A stretch of DNA of 64,000 bases, taken from positions 341,760-405,759 of the forward strand of contig NZ_FMCR01000002.1 of NCBI RefSeq assembly GCF_900091575.1, written 5' to 3'. Under the pieces are notes generated by a model. It made no database searches. It was not told the DNA's origin and saw only the letters and a program-made list of their open reading frames with translations. A program made the translations under genes and the position numbers. Source of the stretch: Micromonospora saelicesensis (GTDB lineage Bacteria > Actinomycetota > Actinomycetes > Mycobacteriales > Micromonosporaceae). Of the stretch, positions 16,507-25,647 are shown one piece after another (within the stretch, counting starts at the first letter, position 1; each line of letters opens with the position of its first letter).

Positions 16507-17835
16507 ATGTCACCGAGAGCCGCCGGGCGAGTCCGGTACGCCGTCGTGGGCACCGGCGCGCGGGCCGAGATGTTCGTCCGGGCGCTGGTGCTCGACCACG
16601 CCGACACCACCGAACTGGTCGCCTTCGCCGACGTCAACCAGGCCCGGATGGACGCGCACAACCGCTGGCTGGGCGAGCTGGGTCACCGCCCGGTGCCCAC
16701 GTACCCGGCCGGTGACTTCGCGGCAATGCTGGACAAGGAGCGCGTCGACGTCGTCCTTGTCACCAGCGTGGACGTCACCCACGACGAGTACGTGGTGGCC
16801 GCGCTGCGCGCCGGCCGGGAGGTCGTCACCGAGAAACCGATGACAGTGGACGTGACCCGCTGCCGGCGGATCCTGGACACGGTCACCGAGACCGGTGGGC
16901 GGGTGACGGTCGCCTTCAACTACCGCTACAACCCGCTGCACGAACAGGTTCGCCGGCTGCTCGCCGAGGGCGCGGTCGGCGAGATCGGCTCGGTGCACTT
17001 CGAGTGGTTGCTCGACGTCCGCCACGGCGCCGACTACTTTCGCCGCTGGCACCGCGACAAGGCCACCTCCGGCGGGCTGATGGTGCACAAGGCCAGCCAC
17101 CACTTCGACCTGGTCAACTGGTGGCTGGCGGCCACGCCCGTCGAGGTGTACGCGGCCGGCCGACTCTTCTTCTACGGAGAGGACGGTCGCCGGCACGGCT
17201 ACGCCCGCGACTACGACCGGGCGTACGGCTCCCCCGCCGCCGCCGACGACCCGTTCGCGCTGCGGCTGGACGCGCACCCCCGGCTGCGCGAGCTGTACCT
17301 CGACGCCGAGGCCGAGGACGGCTACCAGCGCGACCGCAACGTCTTCGCGCCCGGGGTGAGCATCGAGGACGACATGGCGGTGCTGGCCCGCTACTCCACC
17401 GGCGCCACCATGACCTACCACCTCACCGCGTACGCGCCCTGGGAGGGCTACCGGGTGATGGTCAACGGCAGCCGGGGCCGACTGGAGCTGGACGTGGCCG
17501 AGAACGACTTCGTCGACCGGGGCACCGCCGGCGCGGTCAAGGGCGCCGCCCTGCACGGTGCCGAGGCGCCGGCCGAGGGCGGTGGTGCGACGCTTACCCT
17601 GCGCCCGTTCTGGGCCCCGCCCCGGCAGATCCCGGTGGAGGGTCGCAGTCGGCACGGGCACGGCGGCGCGGACGCCCGGATGACCGGGGTGCTCCTCGGC
17701 GGTCAACCCGACCCGTTGGGCCGCGCCGCGACCGCGGACGACGGCGCGTTGGCACTGCTCACCGGTCTGGCCGCCAACCGGTCCTTCGAGACCGGCCAAC
17801 CCGTTCGCGTCGCCGACCTGCTCACCCCCCGCTGA
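16507..17835 (+). CDS. Gfo/Idh/MocA-family oxidoreductase
   Basis: A 442-residue protein with an N-terminal Rossmann fold (YAVVGTGARAEMFVRAL), the family's EKP signature in VVTEKPMTVD, and a substrate-binding domain (FNYRYNPLHEQVRRLL; WHRDKATSGGLMVHKASHHF, with the catalytic-type Lys/His). It is longer than the ~340-390 usual for the family because of insertions around DAHPRLRELYLDAEAEDG. A GGGAGG site precedes the ATG. As first gene after the LacI-type operator it is probably induced by pectin breakdown products. The substrate is unknown; a uronic acid or deoxy sugar is plausible. Confidence 0.88.
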   Translation: MSPRAAGRVRYAVVGTGARAEMFVRALVLDHADTTELVAFADVNQARMDAHNRWLGELGHRPVPTYPAGDFAAMLDKERVDVVLVTSVDVTHDEYVVAALRAGREVVTEKPMTVDVTRCRRILDTVTETGGRVTVAFNYRYNPLHEQVRRLLAEGAVGEIGSVHFEWLLDVRHGADYFRRWHRDKATSGGLMVHKASHHFDLVNWWLAATPVEVYAAGRLFFYGEDGRRHGYARDYDRAYGSPAAADDPFALRLDAHPRLRELYLDAEAEDGYQRDRNVFAPGVSIEDDMAVLARYSTGATMTYHLTAYAPWEGYRVMVNGSRGRLELDVAENDFVDRGTAGAVKGAALHGAEAPAEGGGATLTLRPFWAPPRQIPVEGRSRHGHGGADARMTGVLLGGQPDPLGRAATADDGALALLTGLAANRSFETGQPVRVADLLTPR

Positions 17836-17860
17836 CACAGGAGACGAGGAGCCCCACTCC

Positions 17861-19294
17861 GTGCCCACGTTCGACCACACCGACCTGCTCCTGCCGCCCG
17901 AGCCGGGCCAGCGCGCCCTGGCCCGGGAGCTGTACGCCCTGGCGGCGGAGCAACCCATCATCTCGCCGCACGGGCACGTCGACCCGGCCCTGCTCGCCGA
18001 GGACCGACCCTTCCCGGACCCGGCGCAGCTGCTCATCGTGCCCGACCACTACCTGACCCGGATGCTGCTCAGTCAGGGCGTACCCCCAGCGGATCTGGGG
18101 GTGCCCACCCGCGACGGCAGCCCGGTGGAGACCGACGGCCGGGTGATCTGGCAACGCTTCGCCGCGCACTGGCACCTGTTCCGGGGCACCCCGTCGCGAC
18201 TCTGGCTGGAGCAGACCTTCCGCACCGTGTTCGGGGTGCACACGCCGCTTCACCCGAGCACCGCCGACACCGTCTACGACGAGATCGCGGCCCGGCTCGC
18301 CGAGCCGGACTTCCGGCCGCGGGCGCTGTTCGAGCGGTTCAACATCGAGGTCCTCGCCACCACCGAGTCGCCGCTGGACGACCTCGCGCAACACGCCAAG
18401 CTCGCCGCCGACGGGTGGGGCGGGCCGGGCGGCCGGGTGGTCACCACGTTCCGCCCGGACGACGTGGTGGACATGGAGTTCGAGGGCTGGTCGACCAACG
18501 TGGACCGTCTCGGCGACCGGGCCGGTGAGGACACCGGCACGTACGCCGGCTACCTGGCCGCGCTGCGGGCCCGACGCGCCGCGTTCATCGCCGCCGGCGC
18601 CACCTCCTCCGACCACGGCCACCCCACCGCGCGCACCCTGGACCTGACCCCGGCCGAGGCCGAGCGGCTCTACGACCGGGGCCGGCGCGGCGAGGCCGAC
18701 GCCGCCGACGCGGAGGCGTTCCGGGCGCACATGCTCATGGAGTTCGCCCGGATGTCGCTCGACGACGGCCTGGTCATGCAGCTGCACCCCGGCGCGGTGC
18801 GCAACCACAACCGGTGGCTGCACGCCCGGCACGGCCGCGACGTCGGCGGCGACATCCCGCAGGCCACCGAGTACGTGCACGCGCTCGCCCCGCTGCTGGA
18901 GCGCTACGGCAACGACCCCCGGCTGCGACTGGTGCTCTACACCCTCGACGAGGACACCTTCACCCGCGAGTTGGCACCCCTCGCGGGCGGGTACGCCGCG
19001 CTGCTGCTCGGCGCGCCCTGGTGGTTCCTGGACTCCCCGGAGGTGCTGCGCCGGTTCCGGGAGACGGTGACCGAGAGCGCCGGCTTCTACAACACCACCG
19101 GGTTCGTCGACGACACCCGGGCGTTCTGCTCCATCCCGGTACGCCACGACGTGGCCCGCCGGGTGGACGCCGGCTTCCTGGCCCGGCTCGTCGCCGAGCA
19201 CCGGCTGCCGATGGACGAGGCCGCCGAGACCATCGTCGACCTGGCGTACCGGCTGCCCAAGCGGGTCTTCAACTTCGGAGGACAGGCTCAATGA
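17861..19294 (+). CDS. uxaC: glucuronate/galacturonate isomerase
   Basis: A 477-residue protein, close to the family length. It shows the metal-site segment IISPHGHVDP near residue 34, the family blocks HWHLFRGTPSRLWLEQTF, VLATTESPLDDL and TTFRPDDVVD, and the late GLVMQLHPGAVRNHN and GFVDDTRAFCSIP. UxaC converts D-glucuronate to D-fructuronate or D-galacturonate to D-tagaturonate. The start is GTG at 17861 after a short gap (ACGAGGAG upstream). The stop overlaps the next start by four bases. It fits directly with the reductase gene two positions downstream. Confidence 0.93.
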   Translation: MPTFDHTDLLLPPEPGQRALARELYALAAEQPIISPHGHVDPALLAEDRPFPDPAQLLIVPDHYLTRMLLSQGVPPADLGVPTRDGSPVETDGRVIWQRFAAHWHLFRGTPSRLWLEQTFRTVFGVHTPLHPSTADTVYDEIAARLAEPDFRPRALFERFNIEVLATTESPLDDLAQHAKLAADGWGGPGGRVVTTFRPDDVVDMEFEGWSTNVDRLGDRAGEDTGTYAGYLAALRARRAAFIAAGATSSDHGHPTARTLDLTPAEAERLYDRGRRGEADAADAEAFRAHMLMEFARMSLDDGLVMQLHPGAVRNHNRWLHARHGRDVGGDIPQATEYVHALAPLLERYGNDPRLRLVLYTLDEDTFTRELAPLAGGYAALLLGAPWWFLDSPEVLRRFRETVTESAGFYNTTGFVDDTRAFCSIPVRHDVARRVDAGFLARLVAEHRLPMDEAAETIVDLAYRLPKRVFNFGGQAQ

Positions 19295-20595
19295 CCGTCA
19301 CCATCACCTCCGTCGAGGTGCACGACGTGCGGTTCCCCACCGCCGCCCGGGGCGACGGCTCCGACGCGATCAACCGGGGTGACTACTCGGCGACGTACGT
19401 GGAGCTGGGCACCGACGCCGGCCCGACCGGCGCCGGGTTCACCTTCACCAACGGCCGGGGCAACGAGATCACCTGCGCGGCGGTGCGCGCCCTGGCCCAC
19501 CACGTCCAGGGGCGCACCATCGAGGAGATCACGGCCGAGCCGGTGGCGTTCTGGCGCTCGCTCAGCGCCGACGTGCAGCTGCGCTGGTTGGGCCCGGAGA
19601 AGGGCGTCATCCACATGGCGACCGGCGCGCTGGTCAACGCGGTGTGGGACCTGCGGGCCACAGTGGCCGGCAAGCCGATGTGGCGCTTCCTCGCCGACCT
19701 GCCGACCGACGATCTCGTGGCCAGCGTCGACTTCAAGCACATCACCGACGCGCTCACCCCCGACGAGGCGGCCGCCATCCTCGACAAGGGGCGCGACGGG
19801 CTGGCCGACCGGTTGGCCACCCTCGAACGTGACGGTTTCCCGTCGTACACCACCTCGGTCGGGTGGCTCGGCTACCCCGACGACAAGGTGCGGGCGCTGA
19901 CCCGGCAGGCGTACGCCGACGGCTGGCGGGCGATGAAGATGAAGGTCGGCGGCCCGCTCGCCGACGATCTTCGGCGGGCCCGGATCATCCGGGAGGAGAT
20001 CGGCCCGGACGCGCTGCTGATGATGGACGCCAACCAGGTCTGGGACGTCGACGAGGCGATCACCGCGATGACGGCGCTGGCCGAGGTGGACCCGTACTGG
20101 ATCGAGGAGCCCACCCACGCCGACGACATCCTCGGGCACGCTCGGATCGCCCGCGCGGTGACCGAGTTGACCGCCGGCCGCTGCCGGGTGGCCACCGGGG
20201 AGGTGGCCGCCAACCGAGTGGTCTTCAAACAGCTGCTCCAGGCCGAGGCGATCGGGGTGATGCAGGTCGACGCCTGCCGGGTCGGCGGCGTCAACGAGGT
20301 CCTGGCCGAGCTGCTGCTGGCGGCGAAGTTCGGCGTGCCGGTCTGCCCGCACGCTGGCGGCGTGGGCCTCTGCGAGTACGTCCAGCACCTGGCGATCTTC
20401 GACTACCTGCGGGTGGGCACCGGTCTGGACGGTCGGATGATCGAGTACGTCGACCATCTGCACGAACACTTCGTCGATCCGGTGCGGACCCGAGGTGGCC
20501 GCTATCTACTGCCCGAACGGCCCGGTTACAGCGCCACCATGAAGCCCGCGTCGATCGCCGAGTTCCGCTTCCCGGGCGGTCCGGCATGGCGGTGA
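19291..20595 (+). CDS. L-fuconate-dehydratase-like enolase-superfamily enzyme
   Basis: A 434-residue protein of FucD length. Catalytic positions of the enolase superfamily are all visible: KMKVGG (Lys216, Lys218), metal ligands in MMDAN (Asp246), IEEP (Glu272/273) and TGE (Glu304), and the general base His354 in CPHAGG. The N-terminus (VHDVRFPTAARGDGSDAINR; GFTFTNGRGNEI) is typical of L-fuconate dehydratases. It would dehydrate an acid sugar to a 2-keto-3-deoxy acid. In this operon it stands where a mannonate or altronate dehydratase is expected, so its true substrate may be different. Confidence 0.9.
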   Translation: MTVTITSVEVHDVRFPTAARGDGSDAINRGDYSATYVELGTDAGPTGAGFTFTNGRGNEITCAAVRALAHHVQGRTIEEITAEPVAFWRSLSADVQLRWLGPEKGVIHMATGALVNAVWDLRATVAGKPMWRFLADLPTDDLVASVDFKHITDALTPDEAAAILDKGRDGLADRLATLERDGFPSYTTSVGWLGYPDDKVRALTRQAYADGWRAMKMKVGGPLADDLRRARIIREEIGPDALLMMDANQVWDVDEAITAMTALAEVDPYWIEEPTHADDILGHARIARAVTELTAGRCRVATGEVAANRVVFKQLLQAEAIGVMQVDACRVGGVNEVLAELLLAAKFGVPVCPHAGGVGLCEYVQHLAIFDYLRVGTGLDGRMIEYVDHLHEHFVDPVRTRGGRYLLPERPGYSATMKPASIAEFRFPGGPAWR

Positions 20596-22076
20596 CCGTC
20601 GGCTCCCGGCTCGGCCTGGGCATGCTGCGCCGGCTGCCCGCCGAGGCCCGCCCGCTGATCCGGCCGGGCACCGTGCCGACCGGCGTCGTACACCTGGGGT
20701 TGGGCGCGTTCCACCGGGCCCACCAGGCCGTCTTCACCGAGGCGGCGGTCGGCGCCGCCGGCGGTGACTGGGGCATCGTGGCCGTTGCCCCACGCAGCAC
20801 CGCAGTGGTGGAGGCGATCGCCGCGCAGGACAACCTGTTCAGCGTCAGCGCCCTCTCCGCAGCCGGCAGCTCCACCCGGGTGGTGGGCGCCCTGAGCGGT
20901 GTCCGGCACGCGCCCAGCGACCCGGACGCCGTGGTGGCGCTGCTCGCCGACCCGGCGGTCCGCGTGGTGACCCTGACCGTCACCGAGAAGGCGTACCAAC
21001 TCGACCCGGTGACCGGCCGGCTGTCCCCGGACTCGGCGCTCGCCGCGGACCTGGCCGGCGGCGGACCGCCGACCACGGTGCCGGGGCTGCTGCTGCGCGG
21101 GCTGGCCGCCCGGGCCGCCGCGGACGCCGGGCCGGTGGCTCTGGTGAGCTGCGACAACCTGCCGGCCAACGGTCGACGACTGCGCGGCATGCTCGACCAG
21201 GCGGTCAGCCGGGCCGACGCGGTGCCCACCGGGCTGGTCGAGTGGGTGGCCGGCAACGTCACCTGCCCGGGCACCATGGTGGACCGGATCGTGCCGGCCA
21301 GCACCCCGGAGACGATCGAGGCGGCCCGGCGGGCGCTCGGCGTGACCGACCTGGCCGCGGTGGCCGCCGAGCCCTACGCGCAGTGGGTGATCGAGGACGA
21401 TTTCCCCGGCGGTCGGCCCGGCTGGGAGTTCGCCGGGGCGGTGCTCACCGACGACGCCGGCCCGTGGGAGCGGTTGAAGCTGCGCGCCCTCAACGGGGTG
21501 CACTCCGCCATCGCGTACCTCGGAGCCCTGGCCGGTCGGGAGACGATCGCCGACGCGCTGGAGATCCCGCACCTGCGTGAGGTGCTGCGCCGGCTGATCG
21601 CCGAGGACGTGGCGGCCAGCTTCACCCCACCGGACGGGGTGCGGGTGGTCGACTACGGCGAGCAGGCCCTCGCCCGTTTCGGTAACCCGGCGATCCACCA
21701 CCGCACCCTCCAGGTGGCGATCGACGGCTCCCAGAAGCTGCCGCAGCGCGTCCTGCACACCATCGCCGACCTGCGCGCGACCGGGCGGTCCGCGCGCTGG
21801 GGCGCTCTGGTCGTGGCGTCCTGGTTGCGCTTCGCGCTGGGGTACGCCGACGACGGCCGGCCGTTGCCGCTCCAGGACCCACTGGCCGGGCCGATCCGGG
21901 CCGCGCTGGACGCCGGAGTGCAGAGCCCGGCGGGCGCTGTCGACGCGGTCTTCGCGCTGCGCGACGTCATCCCGGTGGAGGTGGCCGAGGACGACGAGGT
22001 CCGCGCCGACGTGATCGCCTGGCTCACCGCGTTGGAACGGCACGGCGTCGAGGCCACCCTGGCCGGTGCCCGGTGA
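20586..22076 (+). CDS. mannitol-dehydrogenase-family reductase, fructuronate-reductase type
   Basis: A 496-residue NAD-dependent polyol dehydrogenase. Visible features are the nucleotide-binding start VVHLGLGAFHRAHQAVF, the family block PVALVSCDNLPANGRRLRG, and the active-site pattern KLRALNGVHSAIAYLG (Lys, Asn, His). Related enzymes are UxuB (D-fructuronate to D-mannonate), UxaB and mannitol dehydrogenase. Next to uxaC the fructuronate/tagaturonate role is most likely. The ATG at 20586 overlaps the previous gene by ten bases, so the two are coupled. Confidence 0.87.
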   Translation: MAVTVGSRLGLGMLRRLPAEARPLIRPGTVPTGVVHLGLGAFHRAHQAVFTEAAVGAAGGDWGIVAVAPRSTAVVEAIAAQDNLFSVSALSAAGSSTRVVGALSGVRHAPSDPDAVVALLADPAVRVVTLTVTEKAYQLDPVTGRLSPDSALAADLAGGGPPTTVPGLLLRGLAARAAADAGPVALVSCDNLPANGRRLRGMLDQAVSRADAVPTGLVEWVAGNVTCPGTMVDRIVPASTPETIEAARRALGVTDLAAVAAEPYAQWVIEDDFPGGRPGWEFAGAVLTDDAGPWERLKLRALNGVHSAIAYLGALAGRETIADALEIPHLREVLRRLIAEDVAASFTPPDGVRVVDYGEQALARFGNPAIHHRTLQVAIDGSQKLPQRVLHTIADLRATGRSARWGALVVASWLRFALGYADDGRPLPLQDPLAGPIRAALDAGVQSPAGAVDAVFALRDVIPVEVAEDDEVRADVIAWLTALERHGVEATLAGAR

Positions 22077-23280
22077 CCGGGTCGACCCGGACCGGTCGGC
22101 GGTGAACGGGACAACCCCGCCGCCCCGGGTGGCGGTGATCGGGGCGAACGGGCACGGCCGCTGGCACCGGCGGGTGATCGCGCCCCTGCACGCCGCCGGT
22201 CGGCTGCGGTTGGTCGCCCTGGTCGACGTCCGGCCGGTGGAGGACGACCCGGCCGCCCCGGTGCCGCCCGGGGTGGCGGTGTTCACCGACCATCGGGCGA
22301 TGCTCGCCGCCACCCGCCCGGAGGTGGTGGTGATCTGCACGCCGCCGCACACCCACCTGGCGATCGCCCGCGACGCCCTGGCCACCGGCGCGGACCTGCT
22401 GCTGGAGAAGCCGCCGGTGCTGTCGTTGGCCGAGCACGAGGAGTTGACCTGGGCCCTCACCGCCGCCGGCCGGGTGGCCCAGGTCGGCTTCCAGGCGCTC
22501 GGCTCGGCGGCCCTCACCGCGCTGACCGACGCGCTGGCCGCCGGCCGGCTGGGCACTGTCACCGGCATCTCCACCATCGCCGCCTGGCAACGGCCGGACG
22601 CCTACTACGCCCGCTCCCCCTGGGCCGGTCGACGGAGTGTGGACGGCCGACCGGTGCTGGACGGCGCGCTCGCCAACCCGCTCGCGCACGCGGTGATGCA
22701 GTGCCTGGCGATCGCCGAGGCGCTCGCCGGGGCGACGCCGTGGCCGGTCGCGATCGAGGTGGAACGCTACCGGGTCCGGCCGATCGAGGTGGAGGACACC
22801 GCCGTGCTGCGGGTCCGGTTCCGCGCCGGGCCGCCGGTGCTGGTGGCGGTGACCCTGGCCGCCGAGGAGTTCGTGGCGGGCGAGGTGGTGGTGACCGGTA
22901 CGACGGGGCAGGCGGTGCTGGAGTACCCGACCGACCGGTTGCGCCTGCCCGGGGACGTGGTGACCCGCCGGGTGCCGGGGCGGCTGGGGCTGCTGGAGAA
23001 CCTGCTCGCCCACCGGGTCGACCCGGTGGGCGTGCCACTGATCGCACCGCTGGCCCGTACCGCACCGTTCACCGCGCTGCTGGACGCGTTGCGGCCCGCG
23101 CCGGAGCCCCGGCTGCTCGACGGCGAGCTGGTGACCACCCTGGGCGAGGGCGGGGAGCGGGTCCGCCACCTGCGGGGCGTCGTCGACGTGTTGCGCCGGT
23201 CGGCCGAGCGGGGGGCGCTGCCGAGCGAACTGGGGGTGCCGTGGGCGTCCGGCGCGTACCGCGCCGAGCTGGCCGGATAG
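22066..23280 (+). CDS. Gfo/Idh/MocA-family oxidoreductase (second copy)
   Basis: A 404-residue protein with a Rossmann start (RVAVIGANGHGRWHRRVIAP), the EKP signature in LLLEKPPVLS, and a C-terminal substrate domain. The start is either GTG at 22066, overlapping the reductase gene by eleven bases, or GTG at 22102 (VNGTTPPPRV); neither has a clear ribosome-binding site because both lie inside or next to the previous gene. It shares little with the copy at 16507 beyond family motifs, so it probably acts on a different intermediate. The substrate is unknown. Confidence 0.83.
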   Translation: MPGDRVDPDRSAVNGTTPPPRVAVIGANGHGRWHRRVIAPLHAAGRLRLVALVDVRPVEDDPAAPVPPGVAVFTDHRAMLAATRPEVVVICTPPHTHLAIARDALATGADLLLEKPPVLSLAEHEELTWALTAAGRVAQVGFQALGSAALTALTDALAAGRLGTVTGISTIAAWQRPDAYYARSPWAGRRSVDGRPVLDGALANPLAHAVMQCLAIAEALAGATPWPVAIEVERYRVRPIEVEDTAVLRVRFRAGPPVLVAVTLAAEEFVAGEVVVTGTTGQAVLEYPTDRLRLPGDVVTRRVPGRLGLLENLLAHRVDPVGVPLIAPLARTAPFTALLDALRPAPEPRLLDGELVTTLGEGGERVRHLRGVVDVLRRSAERGALPSELGVPWASGAYRAELAG

Positions 23281-23333
23281 CGGCAGACACCTACCTGGGA
23301 CGGACCTCCACCACCAACGAATGGAGTGAGTCG

Positions 23334-24689
23334 ATGCGCAGAATCCTCGGCGGCGCCACAGTGGTCGCCCTTCTTCTCGGCGCCGCCCCGGCCGCCGCCG
23401 CTGCCCGTCCGGACGTCCCGTCCGCCGACCGGCTCTCCTGGTTGGCCGACCACCTCGGCCGGCAGACGCTGCCCGAGCGGGACGGTTGGGCGGCCGACGG
23501 CCCCGGCACCACCGGCGGCTCGGCGGCCACCCCGGAGCGGACCCGGGTGGTCCACGACCGGGCGGAGCTGGTCGCCGCGCTGGGCGGCGACAACGCCGGC
23601 AACGCCGCCGACGCCACCCCGAAGCTCATCTACGTCGACGGTGCCATCGATGGCTTCGAAGGACCCGGCGGCACGCCGCTGAGCTGCGCCGACCTGGCCG
23701 ACCCGGCCTACCGGTTGGACGCCTACCTGGCCGCGTACGACCCGGCGGTGTGGGGACGGGTGCCACCGAGCGGGCCGCTGGAGGATGCTCGGGTGCGCTC
23801 GGTGACCAACCAGACCCGGCAGACCCAGATCAACGTCGGGCCGAACACCACGATCGTCGGGCTGCGCGGCGCTCGACTGACCGGCCTCACGCTCATGATC
23901 GACCGGGCGTCGAACGTCATCGTCCGCAATCTGACCCTCGTCGACGCCCGGGACTGCTTCCCCGCCTGGTCGCCGACCGACGGCGAGGCAGGCAACTGGA
24001 ACAGCCAGTACGACCAGATCTCGGTACGCCGCAGCGAGAACGTCTGGGTCGACCACAACACCTTCACCGACGGCGACAACCCGGACAGCGCCCAGCCGGT
24101 GTACTTCGGTCGGCCGTACCAGGTGCACGACGGGTCGCTGGACGTCACACACACCGCCAGCCTGGTCACCGCCTCCTGGAACCGCTTCACCGGTCGGGAC
24201 AAGCTGATGTTGATCGGCTCGTCCAACACCGTCGGCCCGGACGTGGGCCGGCTGAGGGTCACAGTGCACCACAACCTCTTCGACGGCGTCCTGCAACGGC
24301 TGCCCCGGGTGCGTTTCGGTCAGGTCGACGTCTACAACAACCACTACCGACTCGGTGGGGACGACTTCCAGTACGCGCTCGGCGTCGGTGTCCAGTCGGC
24401 GATCTACGCGCAGAACAACTTCTTCACACTGGACGCGGCCGTCGACCCGGCGGACCTGCTCTACGACTGGGGCGGCACCGCGTTGACCGAGCGAGGCTCC
24501 TGGGTCCGCCAGGGCGGCGGCGCGGCCCGACCGGTCGACCTGCTGGCGGCGTACAACGCGACCCATGACCCCGACCTGGCCTCGGACGCGGGCTGGACGC
24601 CCACCCTGCGCCGCGACCCCGTGCTGCCGGCGCCGCTGGTCCCCCTCCTGGTGGGCCCGCTCGCCGGCGCCGATCGGCTGCCGATCTGA
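23334..24689 (+). CDS. secreted pectate lyase, polysaccharide lyase family 1
   Basis: A 451-residue protein with a signal peptide (RRILGGATVVALLLGAAPAA, cleavage near residue 25). The parallel beta-helix core shows family 1 landmarks: VWVDHNTFTDG (the vWiDH calcium region), GRDKLMLIGSSN, and the catalytic RxPxxR in LQRLPRVRFG followed by VYNNHY. Such enzymes cut polygalacturonate outside the cell by beta-elimination. The ATG at 23334 has GGAGTGAG upstream. It ends the rightward operon and gives the locus its likely substrate. Confidence 0.92.
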   Translation: MRRILGGATVVALLLGAAPAAAAARPDVPSADRLSWLADHLGRQTLPERDGWAADGPGTTGGSAATPERTRVVHDRAELVAALGGDNAGNAADATPKLIYVDGAIDGFEGPGGTPLSCADLADPAYRLDAYLAAYDPAVWGRVPPSGPLEDARVRSVTNQTRQTQINVGPNTTIVGLRGARLTGLTLMIDRASNVIVRNLTLVDARDCFPAWSPTDGEAGNWNSQYDQISVRRSENVWVDHNTFTDGDNPDSAQPVYFGRPYQVHDGSLDVTHTASLVTASWNRFTGRDKLMLIGSSNTVGPDVGRLRVTVHHNLFDGVLQRLPRVRFGQVDVYNNHYRLGGDDFQYALGVGVQSAIYAQNNFFTLDAAVDPADLLYDWGGTALTERGSWVRQGGGAARPVDLLAAYNATHDPDLASDAGWTPTLRRDPVLPAPLVPLLVGPLAGADRLPI

Positions 24690-24759
24690 CGGCTCGCCGC
24701 GCCCGCGACTCGCGGTCGGGTCGGCGACGTACGGGCTCATCGATGTGGTGAAGATCGGC

Positions 24760-24765
24760 TATAAG
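24760..24765 (+). promoter_or_regulatory. possible -10 element of a leaderless transcript
   Basis: TATAAG ends six bases before the ATG of the HD-domain gene, and no ribosome-binding site lies between. This spacing fits the leaderless mRNAs common in actinobacteria. I see no good -35 hexamer. Confidence 0.35.
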
Positions 24766-24771
24766 TGACGC

Positions 24772-25497
24772 ATGGACTTCCCGCCGCACCTGGGCAGCAT
24801 GCCGATGCACGCGATCACCGAGATCCACGGCGAACCGGGCCTGCTGGAACGTTTCCGGTTGGAGGTCCAGCAGTTCGACGACGCCGCCCGGGCGCGGTTG
24901 ACCGCCGCGCTCGACCTCGCCGCCGAACTGCACCGCGACGATCGACGCGTCCGCGAGCCGTACCTGAACCACCTGCTGCGGGTGGCGATCAGGCTGATGC
25001 ACCACTACCAGGTGCGGGACGTGGACGTGATCGTCGCCGGTCTGCTGCACGACGCGGTGGAGGACCATCCGGTCGAGCTGGCCGACGGCGACCCGGGCAC
25101 CGACCCGACCGGGGCGGCGCTGGCCGCGCTCGCCGCGCGGTTCGGGCCACGGGTGGCCACCCTGGTCGCCGCGGTCACCAATCCGGTGTACGACCCCGAG
25201 CGGGACCGCAACGCGCAGTACCGGGAGCATCTGGCGGTCAGTCTGGACCGGGAGCCCTGGGCCCGGGTGATCAAGGTGTCGGACTTCACCGACAACGGGG
25301 TGGGCGTGATCCACACGGTCGGGCCGAAGGTGATCTCGTCGGCCCGGAAGTACCGGCCGCTGGTGCCGCTGTTCCGGGACCTGATCGGCCGGCCGGACAC
25401 CCCGTTGTCGCCCGCTGTGAAGCGGCACATCTTCGGCCAGCTTGACCTCGCCGAGGAGCGGTTCAGCGCCATCCTGGACCAGCCCGCCCCGAACTGA
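24772..25497 (+). CDS. stand-alone HD-domain hydrolase, SpoT/Mesh1-like
   Basis: A 241-residue cytoplasmic protein. It has the HD pattern with an early His in NHLLRVAIRL (His67), the HD pair in GLLHDAVEDH (~93-94), and the later Asp in KVSDFTDNG (~171). The ED after HD and the KxxD segment resemble the hydrolase half of RelA/SpoT enzymes and small alarmone hydrolases; no synthetase domain is present. A role in (p)ppGpp or another nucleotide breakdown is possible but not proven. It has a likely leaderless start and is not part of an operon. Confidence 0.78.
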   Translation: MDFPPHLGSMPMHAITEIHGEPGLLERFRLEVQQFDDAARARLTAALDLAAELHRDDRRVREPYLNHLLRVAIRLMHHYQVRDVDVIVAGLLHDAVEDHPVELADGDPGTDPTGAALAALAARFGPRVATLVAAVTNPVYDPERDRNAQYREHLAVSLDREPWARVIKVSDFTDNGVGVIHTVGPKVISSARKYRPLVPLFRDLIGRPDTPLSPAVKRHIFGQLDLAEERFSAILDQPAPN

Positions 25498-25647
25498 CCT
25501 GTCCCCGGATCACCCGACCGGGTTCCGTGACAAGTTCTCAGATCTGCCGGGAAGCCTCGGGCATTACGGTTGGTTTGCGCCAGATGAGAGGAAATGCCCC
25601 TCTCGGTTCGCTTTTCGGGCGTGTCACCAATCGAGAGGATTCGGACC

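Noticed and set aside
22767..24740. 657-codon leftward open frame opposite the pectate lyase
   Set aside because: The lyase on the + strand has signal peptide and catalytic motifs; the antisense frame has no recognisable feature.
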